NCBI GenBank assembly: GCA_013397695.1 | Contig: VYZI01000107.1 | Location: forward strand, 1,463,659-1,527,658 | Direction: 5' to 3' | Source of the DNA: Centropus unirufus | Lineage: Eukaryota > Chordata > Aves > Cuculiformes > Centropidae | DNA: 64,000 nucleotides | Shown here: positions 34,474-46,859 of the stretch, one piece after another | Position numbering within the stretch: position 1 is the first letter of the stretch | Layout: every line of letters starts with the position of its first letter | Program-made: the position numbers and the translations under genes | Notes under the pieces: generated by a model | What the model was told of the DNA's origin: nothing | The model's database searches: none | What the model saw: the letters and a program-made list of their open reading frames with translations, nothing else

Positions 34474-35675
34474 TCAACAAATTTTACTTATAAGCTCATA
34501 ATAGAAATATTTTCTAATAATTTTTCAAGTACAATAAATGTCTTAAAACATTTTTATCCATGCTTGGAAAACAATCTCCTCTAGATATGCTGGCATGGGC
34601 CTATTTTGTAGTATGACAGACTGTAATATCAATGGATAGATAGAAGATCAGCCACAATAGATTAATAAGTAAGAGGAATTATAATATACTTTAGTCTTAG
34701 AAAGATATTAAACTTTTAGAACACTCTCCAGATGTCACAGTACTGAAAAAATGTGCTGGCTGTTTGGGGTTTTTGTTAAAACTCTTTGTGTGCTTGAGAT
34801 ATCCATATGACCTCTGTAATAGTTACATGTTAAATAATGAAAAAAGTGTCACCTGTGGGATTCCTTTGAAAAGTCCTGGGGTTTGTTTTTCTGTGGTTGG
34901 TTTGTGGTTTGTTTTTTTTTATAAGAGAGCAGGGGAAAATCGGTCTCTCATCATAATGTGAATAATTTTTTCTTTGCATTGTTAACAGAGAACAACTTTG
35001 CACACATTTAGGGGTAAATCTTATCTTAAACTATTGAAAGACTAGTTCCTCCATCCACCCAGTGTACATTGTTCTAAATGCTCCTCATTCACACTTGAGG
35101 ATCTTGCCAGCAGCACACAATAGTACTTTGAATGAAGTCACTGATGGAAAGATGGTGAGAAGAATCTTCTTGATATCACTGTGAGTTGAATGGGGTCTCG
35201 GATTTTCTGAAGCAAATCTTTAGTGCTTTTGTTTAAGTGTTATGTATTGTCTTCAAATATAGCCGACAGGTGAAATTTTAAAATTTTTTTGCGATGGGGT
35301 GGGGGAAAGTTGAAAGGAGCATTATCAAGGTGTTTTTAAATTGATAGGAAAGAAAAAAGAGTGTTTAGTATTTCTTTGTGCTAATTGCTTGATGACTCAA
35401 TAGCGGGTTTTCATCGTTTGGAAAAACACGCTTTTCTGACTTCCCAACGACTATGGCAATTTTCTGTTTGTGCTTTTTTTCAAGCTGAGTAAGTGAGGAG
35501 GTTCAAACAGAACTTCAGAAATGAAGTTGTAGCTAATGCAGAGGTTAGGTGTTATCACTGTTACTCAGTATCACTACTAGTTTTCCCTAAAGACTCTTCA
35601 ACCAAGTAATGATACAGCCCACTGGTGTTTCATTTAGATCATTAGGTAGTAGACTGAAATGTCCTTCCATTAAAA

Positions 35676-35742
35676 AAAAACCCAAACCCCAAAACAAAAC
35701 AAAAAACCAAAACCAAAACCAAAACCCAAACAAACCAAAACA
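35676..35742. repeat. A/C-rich low-complexity tract
   Basis: Plus strand of almost only A and C, with repeated ccaaaa units (aaaccaaaaccaaaaccaaa). Extreme strand asymmetry over about 65 bases. Confidence 0.85.
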
Positions 35743-35780
35743 CGCCCCTTTCCTTCCGACAAAGTATATGAAGAAAGATC

Positions 35781-35824
35781 ATTCATCCTAATCTTTCTCT
35801 GAATTCATCCTAATCTTTCTCTGA
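35781..35824. repeat. Perfect 22-nt tandem duplication
   Basis: The 22-nt unit beginning attcatccta and ending tttctctga occupies 35781-35802 and is copied without mismatch at 35803-35824. The identity points to a recent duplication. Confidence 0.97.
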
Positions 35825-37399
35825 TGTAATTCACTTCTAGGACTTTATTGCAAAACGACATTTAACTACTTGTCTATCTGTGACCAGGTTTACAAGTCCT
35901 GTTGAATAAGGCAGGTGATAGTTTTATAAACACTTAAGCTGGTATGGCAGCCAGCAAAAAGAAAAAGTAGTGCTACCACTCATTCACAGTTCCCTGTTTT
36001 CCCCCTGTGCTGGCAGATGACTTCTGCAGCTAAAGTTAGAGAACTGGTTTGGATTAATACTGTTCCATCTCTTTACCAGTATGGTTTCAGCTTGGTGGAC
36101 TGCCTAAAGAAACAACTCTGCCAGCTCAAGGGAATAGCAGTGCAAATACCAGAATAAAGCTATACATTGAAGGCGGCTTTGTTTATTGGCAATCCTTCAT
36201 TAGTTGCCAGACGACTTTGTGAATCCAAAAATTACATCTGGATAAGTAAGAGGCTATGTGTAATTTGCTTTGACGGATGCTCTGAAGATCATTGCATGGC
36301 TTTTTAGGCCAAGCAGCACACCTAGGTTTGGGTTGGATAGGTCATGCCTGCTCTAAAATTGTGGGGAAATTAATTAAGAAGCTGGAAAGTGACCACAATA
36401 CTTGCAATGTTTGAGTACATTATTTCAGATTTATTTTTTTTTTATTTCTGAATTTGCAGAGAGCAATAAAGTGAGGAAAGACCCAGGGTGGAGAATTCTA
36501 GAATTCCCTCAGCCTCACTGAAATCCTTTTATTCCTGTTTTATTTGTACTACCGGAGTATACACAAGAGTATACAGATTATACACAGTATACAAAAATTA
36601 CTTTTATGGAAGAGGCTAAAACAGTCAGGAGATGGTGTAGATTTCAGCCTGACATGACTGCAAGTAGAGCTAGTTTATGCAAATTTGTTTATTATAATTT
36701 TTGGCCTACAGAACTTTTCTCTCAAAAGTAAATATTACTGGAAACAATTATAGCAACTCCACAAAGAAGGCAAAGGAGCAACACTGGACACAACTCATTT
36801 GCACTTACGATTTTTCCAGGGTCACAGTAGTCTGGAATAACTATGTAAAAACAGATGGAGTATAAGCTTGACGTGAATCTTCCTTCTTGTATTAAGTCCC
36901 ATATTAATTAGGACATAAGCTGGACATAAATAAAAACTCCACTAAGGTAGCAGAACAAGTTCTTGGACCTTTATGGGGGCTATCTCAGAGGACATGGACA
37001 ATGGTCAAACTAGGAGAGATAAAATAATATCTTCATAAACAGTGGGGTAGAAGTTTTCTCATAAATTATCTGCTTTTTTCCTTCTCCTTTTAAATTTTAT
37101 TTTATGCAAAGCAAAGTATAAAAGGTGATACTTTCAGTCTAGGTATTTGCTGATTTGAAAGGGAGAAAAATTTTAACAAATGTAGCAAATGACTGGTATA
37201 CTATAAGGAGAGTTTTGAAAGAAATTTCTGGTAAGGTTGTTACTACAGTAAGGATAGGATGCTGTGGATGCATCTTAAGAACAAGAGTGTAAGGTATATT
37301 AGCATATAACAGCCGCTGAAATATTAGCCAGTCTTAACCCATTGCAACACAGCGTCCCAGGATTTTACGTGTAGGATTTTCTGCATCCCAGTGACCTGG

Positions 37400-37760
37400 A
37401 CAGTATAAATGAGCTGCCTGTGGGGCAACGTAAAGGTGCCTGCAGCACTAGTACACCTTATTCTCCCTGCTCAGCCCCACCTGGGACCCCCTTCCACCCT
37501 TGACCACAGCCTAGTCCGGAGCTGTCAATCCCTGCCCTATGACCTTGCAGCAGTGCCAGTCTGCAGCTCTGCCCATGTCTTGTCCTGTCCCCAGAGAGGT
37601 GCCCTGTGGCGGAGACTGGAGACATGTCGGGCTCTCCTACGAGCCTGCCCTGCTTCCTCACAGGGAGACCCTGCTGATCACAGATCCTAGAAGCCTCCGA
37701 GTGGAGACGTACTCTGCCGCTTGGCACATTTCTGGGCCCAGGTACACAGCATGAGGCACA
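37400..37760. other. Isolated GC-rich block in AT-rich desert, unclassified
   Basis: About 360 bp clearly richer in G and C than its flanks, with many ctgccc and cctgcc words and frames open on both strands (37409-37690 plus, 37458-37763 minus). No protein family is recognised and no promoter-grade CpG density is seen. It could be a decayed mobile element or a retrocopy; I cannot tell which. Confidence 0.35.
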
Positions 37761-39437
37761 CAACTGTTGGGACAGGTGGCTGAGTTAAGAAAAAGGAGCA
37801 ACTAGAAGTCAAATCATTAAGAGAAGTGAGAGCAAGGCAGTACATTTTCTCGTAGGATTTAGAAAGATTATTAATAAGGCATGGAATAAGCAGTTCAGTG
37901 AGAAAGCTTAACACAGCGCAAACTTTGGTGGCTGCAATTCAGTTATCAGTAAGAGGACAGAGCTTGACCATTACCTTGAGAGGAAGGGAAACTAGACAGC
38001 AGCTTGCAGGCGTATATAACATGCCAATTCCAGGGTCCCAGGATGTGAGAGGGTGGCAGTGAATGTGGTTGGTCAAGGCTCTTTCCTGCTTTCCTTACAC
38101 CGTGGCCTGCACCAGCCCCAGTGATGCTCTTGAAGACAGACCTAAGGACCATCGAGTTCATCAATGGCTGCTTATGTGAAGTGGATGTAAAGACATGAAG
38201 ACTACCGAAAGACTCGGAATTACATTGTGAGGAGAATACAGATAATGTCACAAGGGAGACAGAAAAAAAATAATGAAGTTGAATTTTTGGTTATGGTTAT
38301 GTATTTATAACTGAATCCACTCTCAAAGCCAACAGAATAGATGTTTAATATTTGACTGTGATTCTTCAAAGCCTCCAGAGTGTCTTTTGTTTCCTCCTTT
38401 TGGGAAGCTAGAAAGATTTTGAATGCCATATCAATATTTTTTGCACCCTTCTGTGCTGAGGACAAGTGTCCTTGAAAGGGCGGCAGGTTTGGATTTCCTG
38501 ATTGTCATGTAGACAAGGATGTTTTCAAAATAAAGGCACACAATCCATTTGTAAATCTTCCTGAATATATGAAAGTCTAATCAGGCTGACTCAGACAGGC
38601 AAACTATGACATATCTCATTTGAATACTCTCTTCCCCCAGGCCTTGTCTACAAGAAATATGCATACAATGTGTTGTAAGTAGAAAACATGAATGATAACA
38701 GTAGTCAGCCCTGGTGGAGTTCTGAATGTATTTTAGCTTTTTAAATGCATCTGAGCATTTACCTCTTTTGTATATTGGATGTAGTTGTAACAGCCCTACA
38801 TAATGCCTTTTGTGTTGCAAACAATATAGTCCTGAATCAACACAACCTTCCACTGCCCCATTTTTCTGTTAGTAGTTGATGATATTTTCTGCAGTAAACT
38901 ATGTGTTATTGATTTGGTAGGTGAGCAGTGATTTTGCACACCATACTTCTTTGAGTAGTTTCTCCTTATGGGAAGGATCCTATTGAGTACAGATGTATTG
39001 GTAATGTGGGTATGATTTCTGGGTCTTTTTTCCATGCTGAGAAATTTCCTCTTTTGCTCAAATAAACATTTGCTAGTTATTGTATATACTGAACTGCTGG
39101 CTGGTTTTGATTTATAATGTTACCTTTCATAGTCTATAAGTAAACAATGTCCACTTCTTACATTGTTGGAAACAGTGTTGATAGCTGGCCCTCTTAAAGT
39201 GCCTGTTTGAAATATCTTCTCAATGGACAAGAAGGAAGAGAGAAGGTTCTCACTTGAGGAAAAATTTTGCTACACAGGTAAGCAGCAAGTTCAATGCTTC
39301 TAAACAGTATAGGTAAAAAGCTAGCAACAGCAATGGTAATTTCTGTCATTGTGGCCAGGTGGGAACAATAGGGAGGTCTGAAGTATAATAGGTCACTCGG
39401 GCTGTGGTGAAGGGAGGGTGGCAAAATGATAGTAGGG

Positions 39438-39751
39438 CTATGAAATACCGAAGAAAGAGAAGTTTCTTTCTTCTGCTGTAGTCTGAGGGCTGCAACCTGC
39501 TTCTAGAGGGAACTGGGGATGGCCATTGTGATTATACTTGTTTGGTCCATGCTGTATGATTGTATAGGCCATACTCGGAAAAGCAAGTTGCAGATACAGG
39601 TTCTTCTCTCCTAGTCCATTGCCCTCAAATATCTCTATTAGGACCTCTCCACATCCTAATGTAGGATCTGAATGTGCACTTGTGTTTGGTTCTGCTCTGT
39701 ATGCCCCCGCTTCCATCTCATTTGTGCTAAAAGCCCTAATCTGATCAAAGA
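39438..39751 (-). CDS. Unassigned exon-like ORF with a strong upstream splice acceptor
   Basis: A frame stays open from a good 3' splice site (pyrimidine-rich cctccctctccag ending at 39752) to a TAG at 39438. The protein includes the stretches EVLIEIFEGNGLGEKN and QHGPNKYNHNGHPQFPLEAG, with no family that I recognise. No partner exon or nearby gene supports it, so it may be a lncRNA exon, a decayed gene piece or chance. Confidence 0.15.
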
Positions 39752-42700
39752 CTGGAGAGGGAGGACAAAGATGAATTAGTCACAGCTGCACTGAGCAAGC
39801 TTTTACCTGCAAGGCAACTACCTAGAAGCATCCTTGATATCTTTCATGTCATCACTGCTGTGCTCTGTGATTGTTTTGTACAACTTGTTGTCACTCTGGG
39901 CCTTTTCCCCCTGTTACTGAACATTGTTGGTTTTTTTCTAAATTCATTAGCATAAAGTAGTTGCTTCATTTGATGTGTTACATGATAGCCCAACAAACCA
40001 ACAAATAATCATAAAAAAGTTTATAATTTAATTTATTTCTTTGCCAGGCACATCACTGTAGTAGATGTATTTTGTACTAGCATGGCTGGGTGATGGGTGA
40101 GGTGCACATTTTATAGCTCTTCTGGGGTTTTGGCTTTTTTTGTTTCATTGAGCTGACTTTGAGAGTCAGTCTTATTCTTTCTTATTCAAAAGTCCTCCTA
40201 TGTGCCCTTCCAAAAACCAGGGAAAGATTTGACATCTCTAAAATATTTATGGGATGGAAAAAACATTGATGCTATTAATAAATTTAGTAAGATATGTGTT
40301 TGATTGTAATCTTAGCAAGTATAAGTAATTTGAATACTACATTGCTAACTCCTCTGCTTGTTTATCTTTCTTAGCAAGGCGATTCCATTGCAAATTTCCA
40401 TTATAGAGAAGAGATGACAGAAAGTTTGACACACTATCATTATGTGAAAGAATACTAACCGGCAGTTACTGTACTCTTAAGAGTAACCTTCTCCTTACCA
40501 TCAGAGATGTTTAAATCAGATGTGAAATATGAGGGAGTTTATATTATGTACACTCATAAAATGTGCTTTATCATCTTTTTTTAAGAACACCGTTGACTAA
40601 ATGGATCTTCCATTTCAGTGATCTTGTTCAACACCAGCTGGAAGAAAGGCTGATACTGTCTTTGTTTTGCTCAGTTTGCAGCTACCAGCATTGTGTTCTT
40701 ATCTCAATAAACGCGAGCTGCACTGTGAATAGACTTCATCTGAATTAAAGATAATTAAGATAAGGTTGGCTGCAAAATCTGTCACTTTTTTTCCTTCATC
40801 CATCATCCACATCAAGGAGACCACTTTCGCTGCTTGGTTGATCTGTTGTGATTCCGGTGCCTCTGCCCAAGAGAGGAGACATGCTTTTCTGGTAGCTCAG
40901 CTAGCGGAGGATTCATTATGGTGTGTACAATTAATGAATATCAGCAATGAGACAATTGATAAACTTCAGAGTTCTTTGGGAAAAAAAAAAAGGATTTTTG
41001 GAAAATAACTCTGAAATAAGTGTTAAAATGAGGACTGTAAGAGAATCAACATATAAGAGGGCTACATTTAGTGTCTGAATTGCTTGAAACTGCAATTTGC
41101 TTTTGTCAGAATCAAATATTCCAAGAAAATGGTACTGAGAGCTATTGTGCAAGATATTTTTAAGTCCTTATGATTCAAGTACAGAAAAAATGTCAGGAAA
41201 CATTATGATTTGTTCTTATCTTTTATTTTATTTTTCAAAATCCATGGTAATAAAGCCCTCATTTCACATCTAGAAATACTTGAAATAATATGCTCTTCAC
41301 AGGGGGAGAACAGACTGAACAGCATTTAAGCTACTAAACCAAATAATAGGCTTTAATAAAAAGCCTCTTCTTAGCTGTATTGTCCATTATTAACTGAACT
41401 ACATCAGTCCTGGAATATTCTTATTTCTAATGGACTCTTGATGCTGCTTTTTACTTGAAAGAGTGGCAATCTATACGTTCGTAACTGATGCATATAGCTG
41501 ACTGATCTGCCCATTGTGCCTGTCTGCAGAAAGCTGCATTTTCTATGGTCAGCTGCTTTTTGTGACACAAGAAGGAAGAAGGCTCTGACAGCTGGTGCAT
41601 TTTGGTTATCTGAGTTCGGTCAGCCGTCCCTGTGCAAAATGCATGGCAACTTCAATAAGCTTGCTGAAAATATTGTGTACAATGCACTCTTGGGATTGCA
41701 AATGCTTTGAAATTTCTGTGTATTTTTGAAGATTAAAGGAGATTTTAATGTAATTAAAGGGATCACGACTGCTGGGGAGGGGCTGTATGTGTTGAACCAT
41801 AGCTGAAATATATACGGAACATTTTGAAGGCAAACTCTTTCATTTTGTTTAACATCACTGTCTCCACACATCCCTGTAATGAGGAGCCCAGAACTTTGGG
41901 TGTTAAAGTGTAGAGCCCACTAGTTTTCTTCCTCTCCAAGTTCAGATCCTCCAGAGATTGTGATCAAGTGCTCCATAGCTTATTTAAACCAAAATATTTA
42001 ATCTTTATAGGCAGAAGAGAACAGAACACAAGAGAAAGACATTTTAACACAATAGAGGAGCTAAATGCCTGTCTTTCGTACCCTAAGCCCTTTGCCCTGT
42101 GATACGGAGTCACAGACACTTTGCTTCTTCAGATCCTACAGTAGGATCAATGCCTTTTGGTCTCTGTGGAATTTCCTTGTGGAGATTATTTAAGTATCTT
42201 CTTTTTTAACTGTTGCTGTTCTTTTGGATCACTTTGCTCCCAGATTGGCAAAACCTGCTGTGTTAACACTGGTCATAGTCTGTCATAGGCTGAAGATTAT
42301 TATGTATATTTCTCCATTGTCAGGGCTCGATCTTATTGAAGTAGTTACTGCTTTGTTCCCTAGGAATTATTTTCAGCTAGATCTTTCTCCAGACTCGTCC
42401 TAGAGCGCTGTCTCAAAAATACCGAAGTGGCAATAACCTCTAAAACTGATGAAGACAACGTTGGGAGGAATAAAAAAAGTGTTAGAAAAGGAGTGAAAAT
42501 TAATCTCTTACAGTTCAGACTTACCATTGCCAGAAAAGAAATATATCTAGTAGTGTCTTGAAAGCAGCATCTTCTTAGATGAGTGTAAAGATCTTGTAAT
42601 AATCCTCCCCTCTGTTTAGCATGAGGCTGCTTATTTGAAGTCACTGAATGAGTCAGTTTTCTAGTCAATCTGTCATTACTTAAATGAACATAGAAATGCA

Positions 42701-43499
42701 TTGAACACTCTGATTACCTTATATAGTACAGTATCACAAGAATAGGTATTTAAAAATCAACTAAGTGTCCTTTGCAGCCTATGCAAGTTTGTGGACTAAT
42801 CATTCTTACTCTGGTATATGCAGCTGAGTACCAGTGAGAAAGGACTACTCAGAGGTTCCATTACATTTTGATGAACACCCTGTCTCAAGGCAAGGTGTTT
42901 CTTCCAGAATGCTATTTATGACATTTTTTCCCTTAAGGAAATATCCCATAATAAGCTGCTGAAAAATGTTATATTTTTGCAGCAAATGTGAAATTTTTTA
43001 AGTCGTTGGCAGTGTGCCTCATCACTCCACAAGCAGGTTTGAAAGCCACAGGGGTTTTTGTGTAGGGAATATGTTTCCTACCGGTGCAAATTTTACTAGT
43101 CTGAATGCAAGAAAAATTTCCATCGTTGCTGTTTTTCTGATGTGCTGGGTTGTACCACCACTGCGCTACATGACTGTAAGAAAAAAATTGGTTTGGTTTT
43201 GTTTTGGTTTTCTCTCATTGAGTAACAAATCTAGTGTATTAAGCAATATGGACCCAGGACTTGGATCTGAAGGAGCAAACACCATCACATCTTTTCAAGT
43301 CATCATCTTAGAGGCCAAAACAAAACGTGTACAGGCTTGGGCTTGTGTCTTCATCAGTTGCTGACTATATTGTGGCTATTCATGCTAGCTTTTAGCCAGC
43401 TTAAGGAGCATACACAAGATATTGTATGGGATCCTGGCCATTTCATCAGCTGAAATTGTGGTGGCCATTGTTCTGCCTGGAAATATATAATCTGATGGC

Positions 43500-43520
43500 T
43501 ATCTGTATACTATACAGATA
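43500..43520. repeat. 10-bp perfect inverted repeat with 1-nt centre
   Basis: Left arm TATCTGTATA (43500-43509), one C, right arm TATACAGATA (43511-43520). Confidence 0.9.
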
Positions 43521-46500
43521 TTAAGCAATAAGCTAATCATAACATGACATTTATTCAAGGCTGTTTTATTTCTGTTTGTTATCTTCTGGAAGGTTTAAAG
43601 ACAAGATTTCCAATGTAGAATTGCCAATTTTCTGGGTACTCCTTTGATGGAAAGTGGCTGAGTCTTTTGCTTGTAAAGAGTATAGATTTATGGTTTACAT
43701 TATGTAGTCTCTTAACTGAGGGAAGTTATTTTCCCCTGCCTAAAAAAAAGCACATTTATTTTAGAAAGACCAGAGACTTTCACTTCATATCCTCTGTATA
43801 ACCGTTCTTCAAACACAACAGGAATTTCCCAAGTAAACTTTTAATTTCATTAATTAATCAAAGAAAAGCAAATTCACTACTCAAAGAAGAAAAGCCATTT
43901 TCTGCAACTTTCCCAACAACTGCTCTAGAAACATGTAAAAAATTATTTAAGTATCCCATTATTATAATTCTTTTTTTTCTATTACTTATCACTTTTCCAG
44001 AATATTGTGTTCTTATAATGACATTACCCCATTAAAGAAAAGTTCAACTTGTTTCTCTCAGAGAGTTGCTAAGATATTTAGAGCAAATCAATTTTGTGCT
44101 GTTCGCACTTGGGTGGAAGGATTTGCTATAATGAGTACCTCCCATGGCAACTCCTGTACCATGGCATAAAGTAGGAGGGCTAATCTCTAAAATACAAAAG
44201 ACTTCTTTCAAGAAGCCACACAGCAATGCATGAAGGAGGCCCTTTTCATCCTTGCAGTGGGATTGTGGAAAGGAAGTTTATAAGCTCAGGATGAAATGAT
44301 GATTGTAATGTGCTTTCCTGGACATGAAAGTTTTTCTGGTTCCTGGCAGATATTTTACATACTGAAGGCCCCTGTGACACGGCAAAGTAGATGCTCTGTG
44401 TTTTTTAGGGTAGATCATTGTGTGGCTACGACAAATCAACCTTCCACATGGGTGAGACTTCTTCTAGCGTTTCCTCTTCTAGGAAGCAAAAATTACATGA
44501 GAATTTTTACATCTCCCCCTGCCAGAGGGCCAGATGACAATCTTCAGGTGTACATGAGTGTGCTACAAAGAGTAGCAGTAGAATTAGACCCAATTTTTTT
44601 TACTTTGCGTGGAACAGACATGGAGTAAGATGGTGTCTTTTCCCATATTACAGCTGCCTCTGTTATGCTAGCCCTATTTGACTACATTTTGAAGGGAATA
44701 TTAGAGGGATTACATAACAAGAGGACAGATAGTAAAACTTCCAGGAATACAGTGACAATGCACACAATTAAAAGTTTCTGGATTTAGGGTGAGCCATCAA
44801 TGTGCAAACTGAAAATTGGAAGTAAGTGCAGATGGCAGCAAGAACTTTACCAGATCCTAGTGCAGGCAGGTGGGCTTTGATGTCCTAATGGCAGCACTTG
44901 TTACCGAAGGGAACTCTTGCCCACTCTATTTAAAAAGTAATTAATATGTATTATGATGGAATTAAGGAAGGGACAGTGGTGCGGAAGGAGAGAGGGGCGG
45001 ACATGTTATGAATGCCCTAAAGGTGAAAAAACATAAATTGCCTCTTTTCTTTTAGCATTGGTTGTTCCTGAATCAGGGGAACCACCAAGTAATGAATGCT
45101 TGCTGGAGTCTGTTGGAAAGCCTGAATCCTCAGGCGTGAGGTGTCAGAAATTCTCATATGCCCCATAAGGTTTATACAGTCCCTCAGCATGCACACTGAT
45201 GCAATGTTAGAGGTCTAAATTCTGTGAAATCATAGATGCAATTCTGACCATACTAAGTACAAGATTGCTAACCCTACTCAAAACACATTTTCTTTGTTGT
45301 GAGATCTACAAGCTCCATAGGCATAACCAGAAGGTGGTTGTGTGCAGATATTTGCCAGCTAACTAGGGTTCAGCTGCATTCTAAAAAGCTGGAAGTGGTC
45401 TTCTGCCAAGGATGATTTGGAAGCCAACCAATCAATAAACGGTGCTCAGGTAAACACTTGTACCTACTCATTTATTCCCTTCAAATGTTGACAATAAGGA
45501 ACATTCTAATAATTACCTAATGTTATAGCCTCCAGGAAAGAAAACAATGGTCTGAGTTCATCTGGTGTAGCCAATGTTAAATTTGCCTTTTGCACTTATT
45601 TAAAACATCTTTTAAGGAATGGCAAATTGGTTCTGGCATTGCATTTATTCAAAGACTGTGTATGAGTAAGCCTTTATTTCTATCTCTCCTCTAAAGCTTC
45701 CTGAAACATTGACATGGAGTACCAGGGGTTTTAGACCATTAAATCTATTTCTAAACATATTACATCTGTTTCTATGAACTTTCCCCAATTCCTGTTTGTT
45801 TGTTTTCAATTTGAGGGCAAATTGAGATCTGGTATTTAATTTCTGGAGCAGTGTTTCTTCCAGCAAATAATGATACTGAAGTTACGCTGGGAAACAAGTT
45901 GCAGTTTTATCAAAACAGGTTTGCCTGCATTGAAACCTTTGTTAATTAGAGCTTTAGAAAACACTTCTGACAGGTTATTTACCTTTTGTCTGTCAGAATT
46001 TTGTTCAAAAATATGTGGTGTTTTTTCTTGTTTGTTAACCAAAATTGTTGACTCATTTTTTTCAAACGAAAAGTCAAGGGTCATTTGAAAGTTTCTTGTT
46101 TCAGTGTCATCCTTGATTACCTTCTGTGATGTGTATTAAGAAGCCCAGGTTAGTGCTGCATTATTTTTGCTGTCTTAGTGGAATATCGAAATGTTTATGG
46201 AAAAGTAGAAGAAAATGAGATTTCAAGGGAAAAACATGAATCCTGATTTCAGCACATATTCCTAATATACCTCTGATATTTTTTACAACTTTTTGATAAT
46301 AAACACCACTAGAACAATCACTCCTGGAATATAAGAGAAAGAAAAGGAAATTTAAAGTTTTCATCCAAAGACGTATAAATATAAATTTATTTGTACCGGT
46401 GTCAGTTAGTGCTTGATAATCCTTGTCCAGGCTCATATGACCAGTGGGCATCCAGTTTCTGGATTTTATCCATATACAGTATTTAAACTCTATTTCTTTC

Positions 46501-46831
46501 CTTTCATCAGTTAAGAATATTATGAATAATATATTACAACATGGTACTGTTAACTACTCTTAGTAGGTACTGGAAAAAGTAGGAATATGAAGCTGGACAA
46601 ATTTTTTATTCTGAAAATCAGGATTTTGATGTGGTCAATACACACTGGGAAGGGTGAAATTTTAAATATACAACTGTGAGACAGCACTTAATTTTCAGAT
46701 CACTACAATTCACAGCAACGACATCATTGATATGATTGATATCAACATAGAGTGAGTTCAATCTCCTGAGAAATACTTCAAACTCCTGAAAGTGTCCTCC
46801 TGACCCATCTTCCCTGTACAGAATTTCTGCT

Positions 46832-46859
46832 GTCTTTATAGTCTTTATATGTCTTTATA
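46832..46859. repeat. Three-copy GTCTTTATA tandem repeat
   Basis: gtctttata occurs three times in succession, with one extra t before the last copy. Confidence 0.9.

Noticed and set aside
37409..37763. Opposed 93- and 101-codon frames as genes
   Set aside because: Both strands are open because the block is GC-rich; no domain, splice site or start context supports either.
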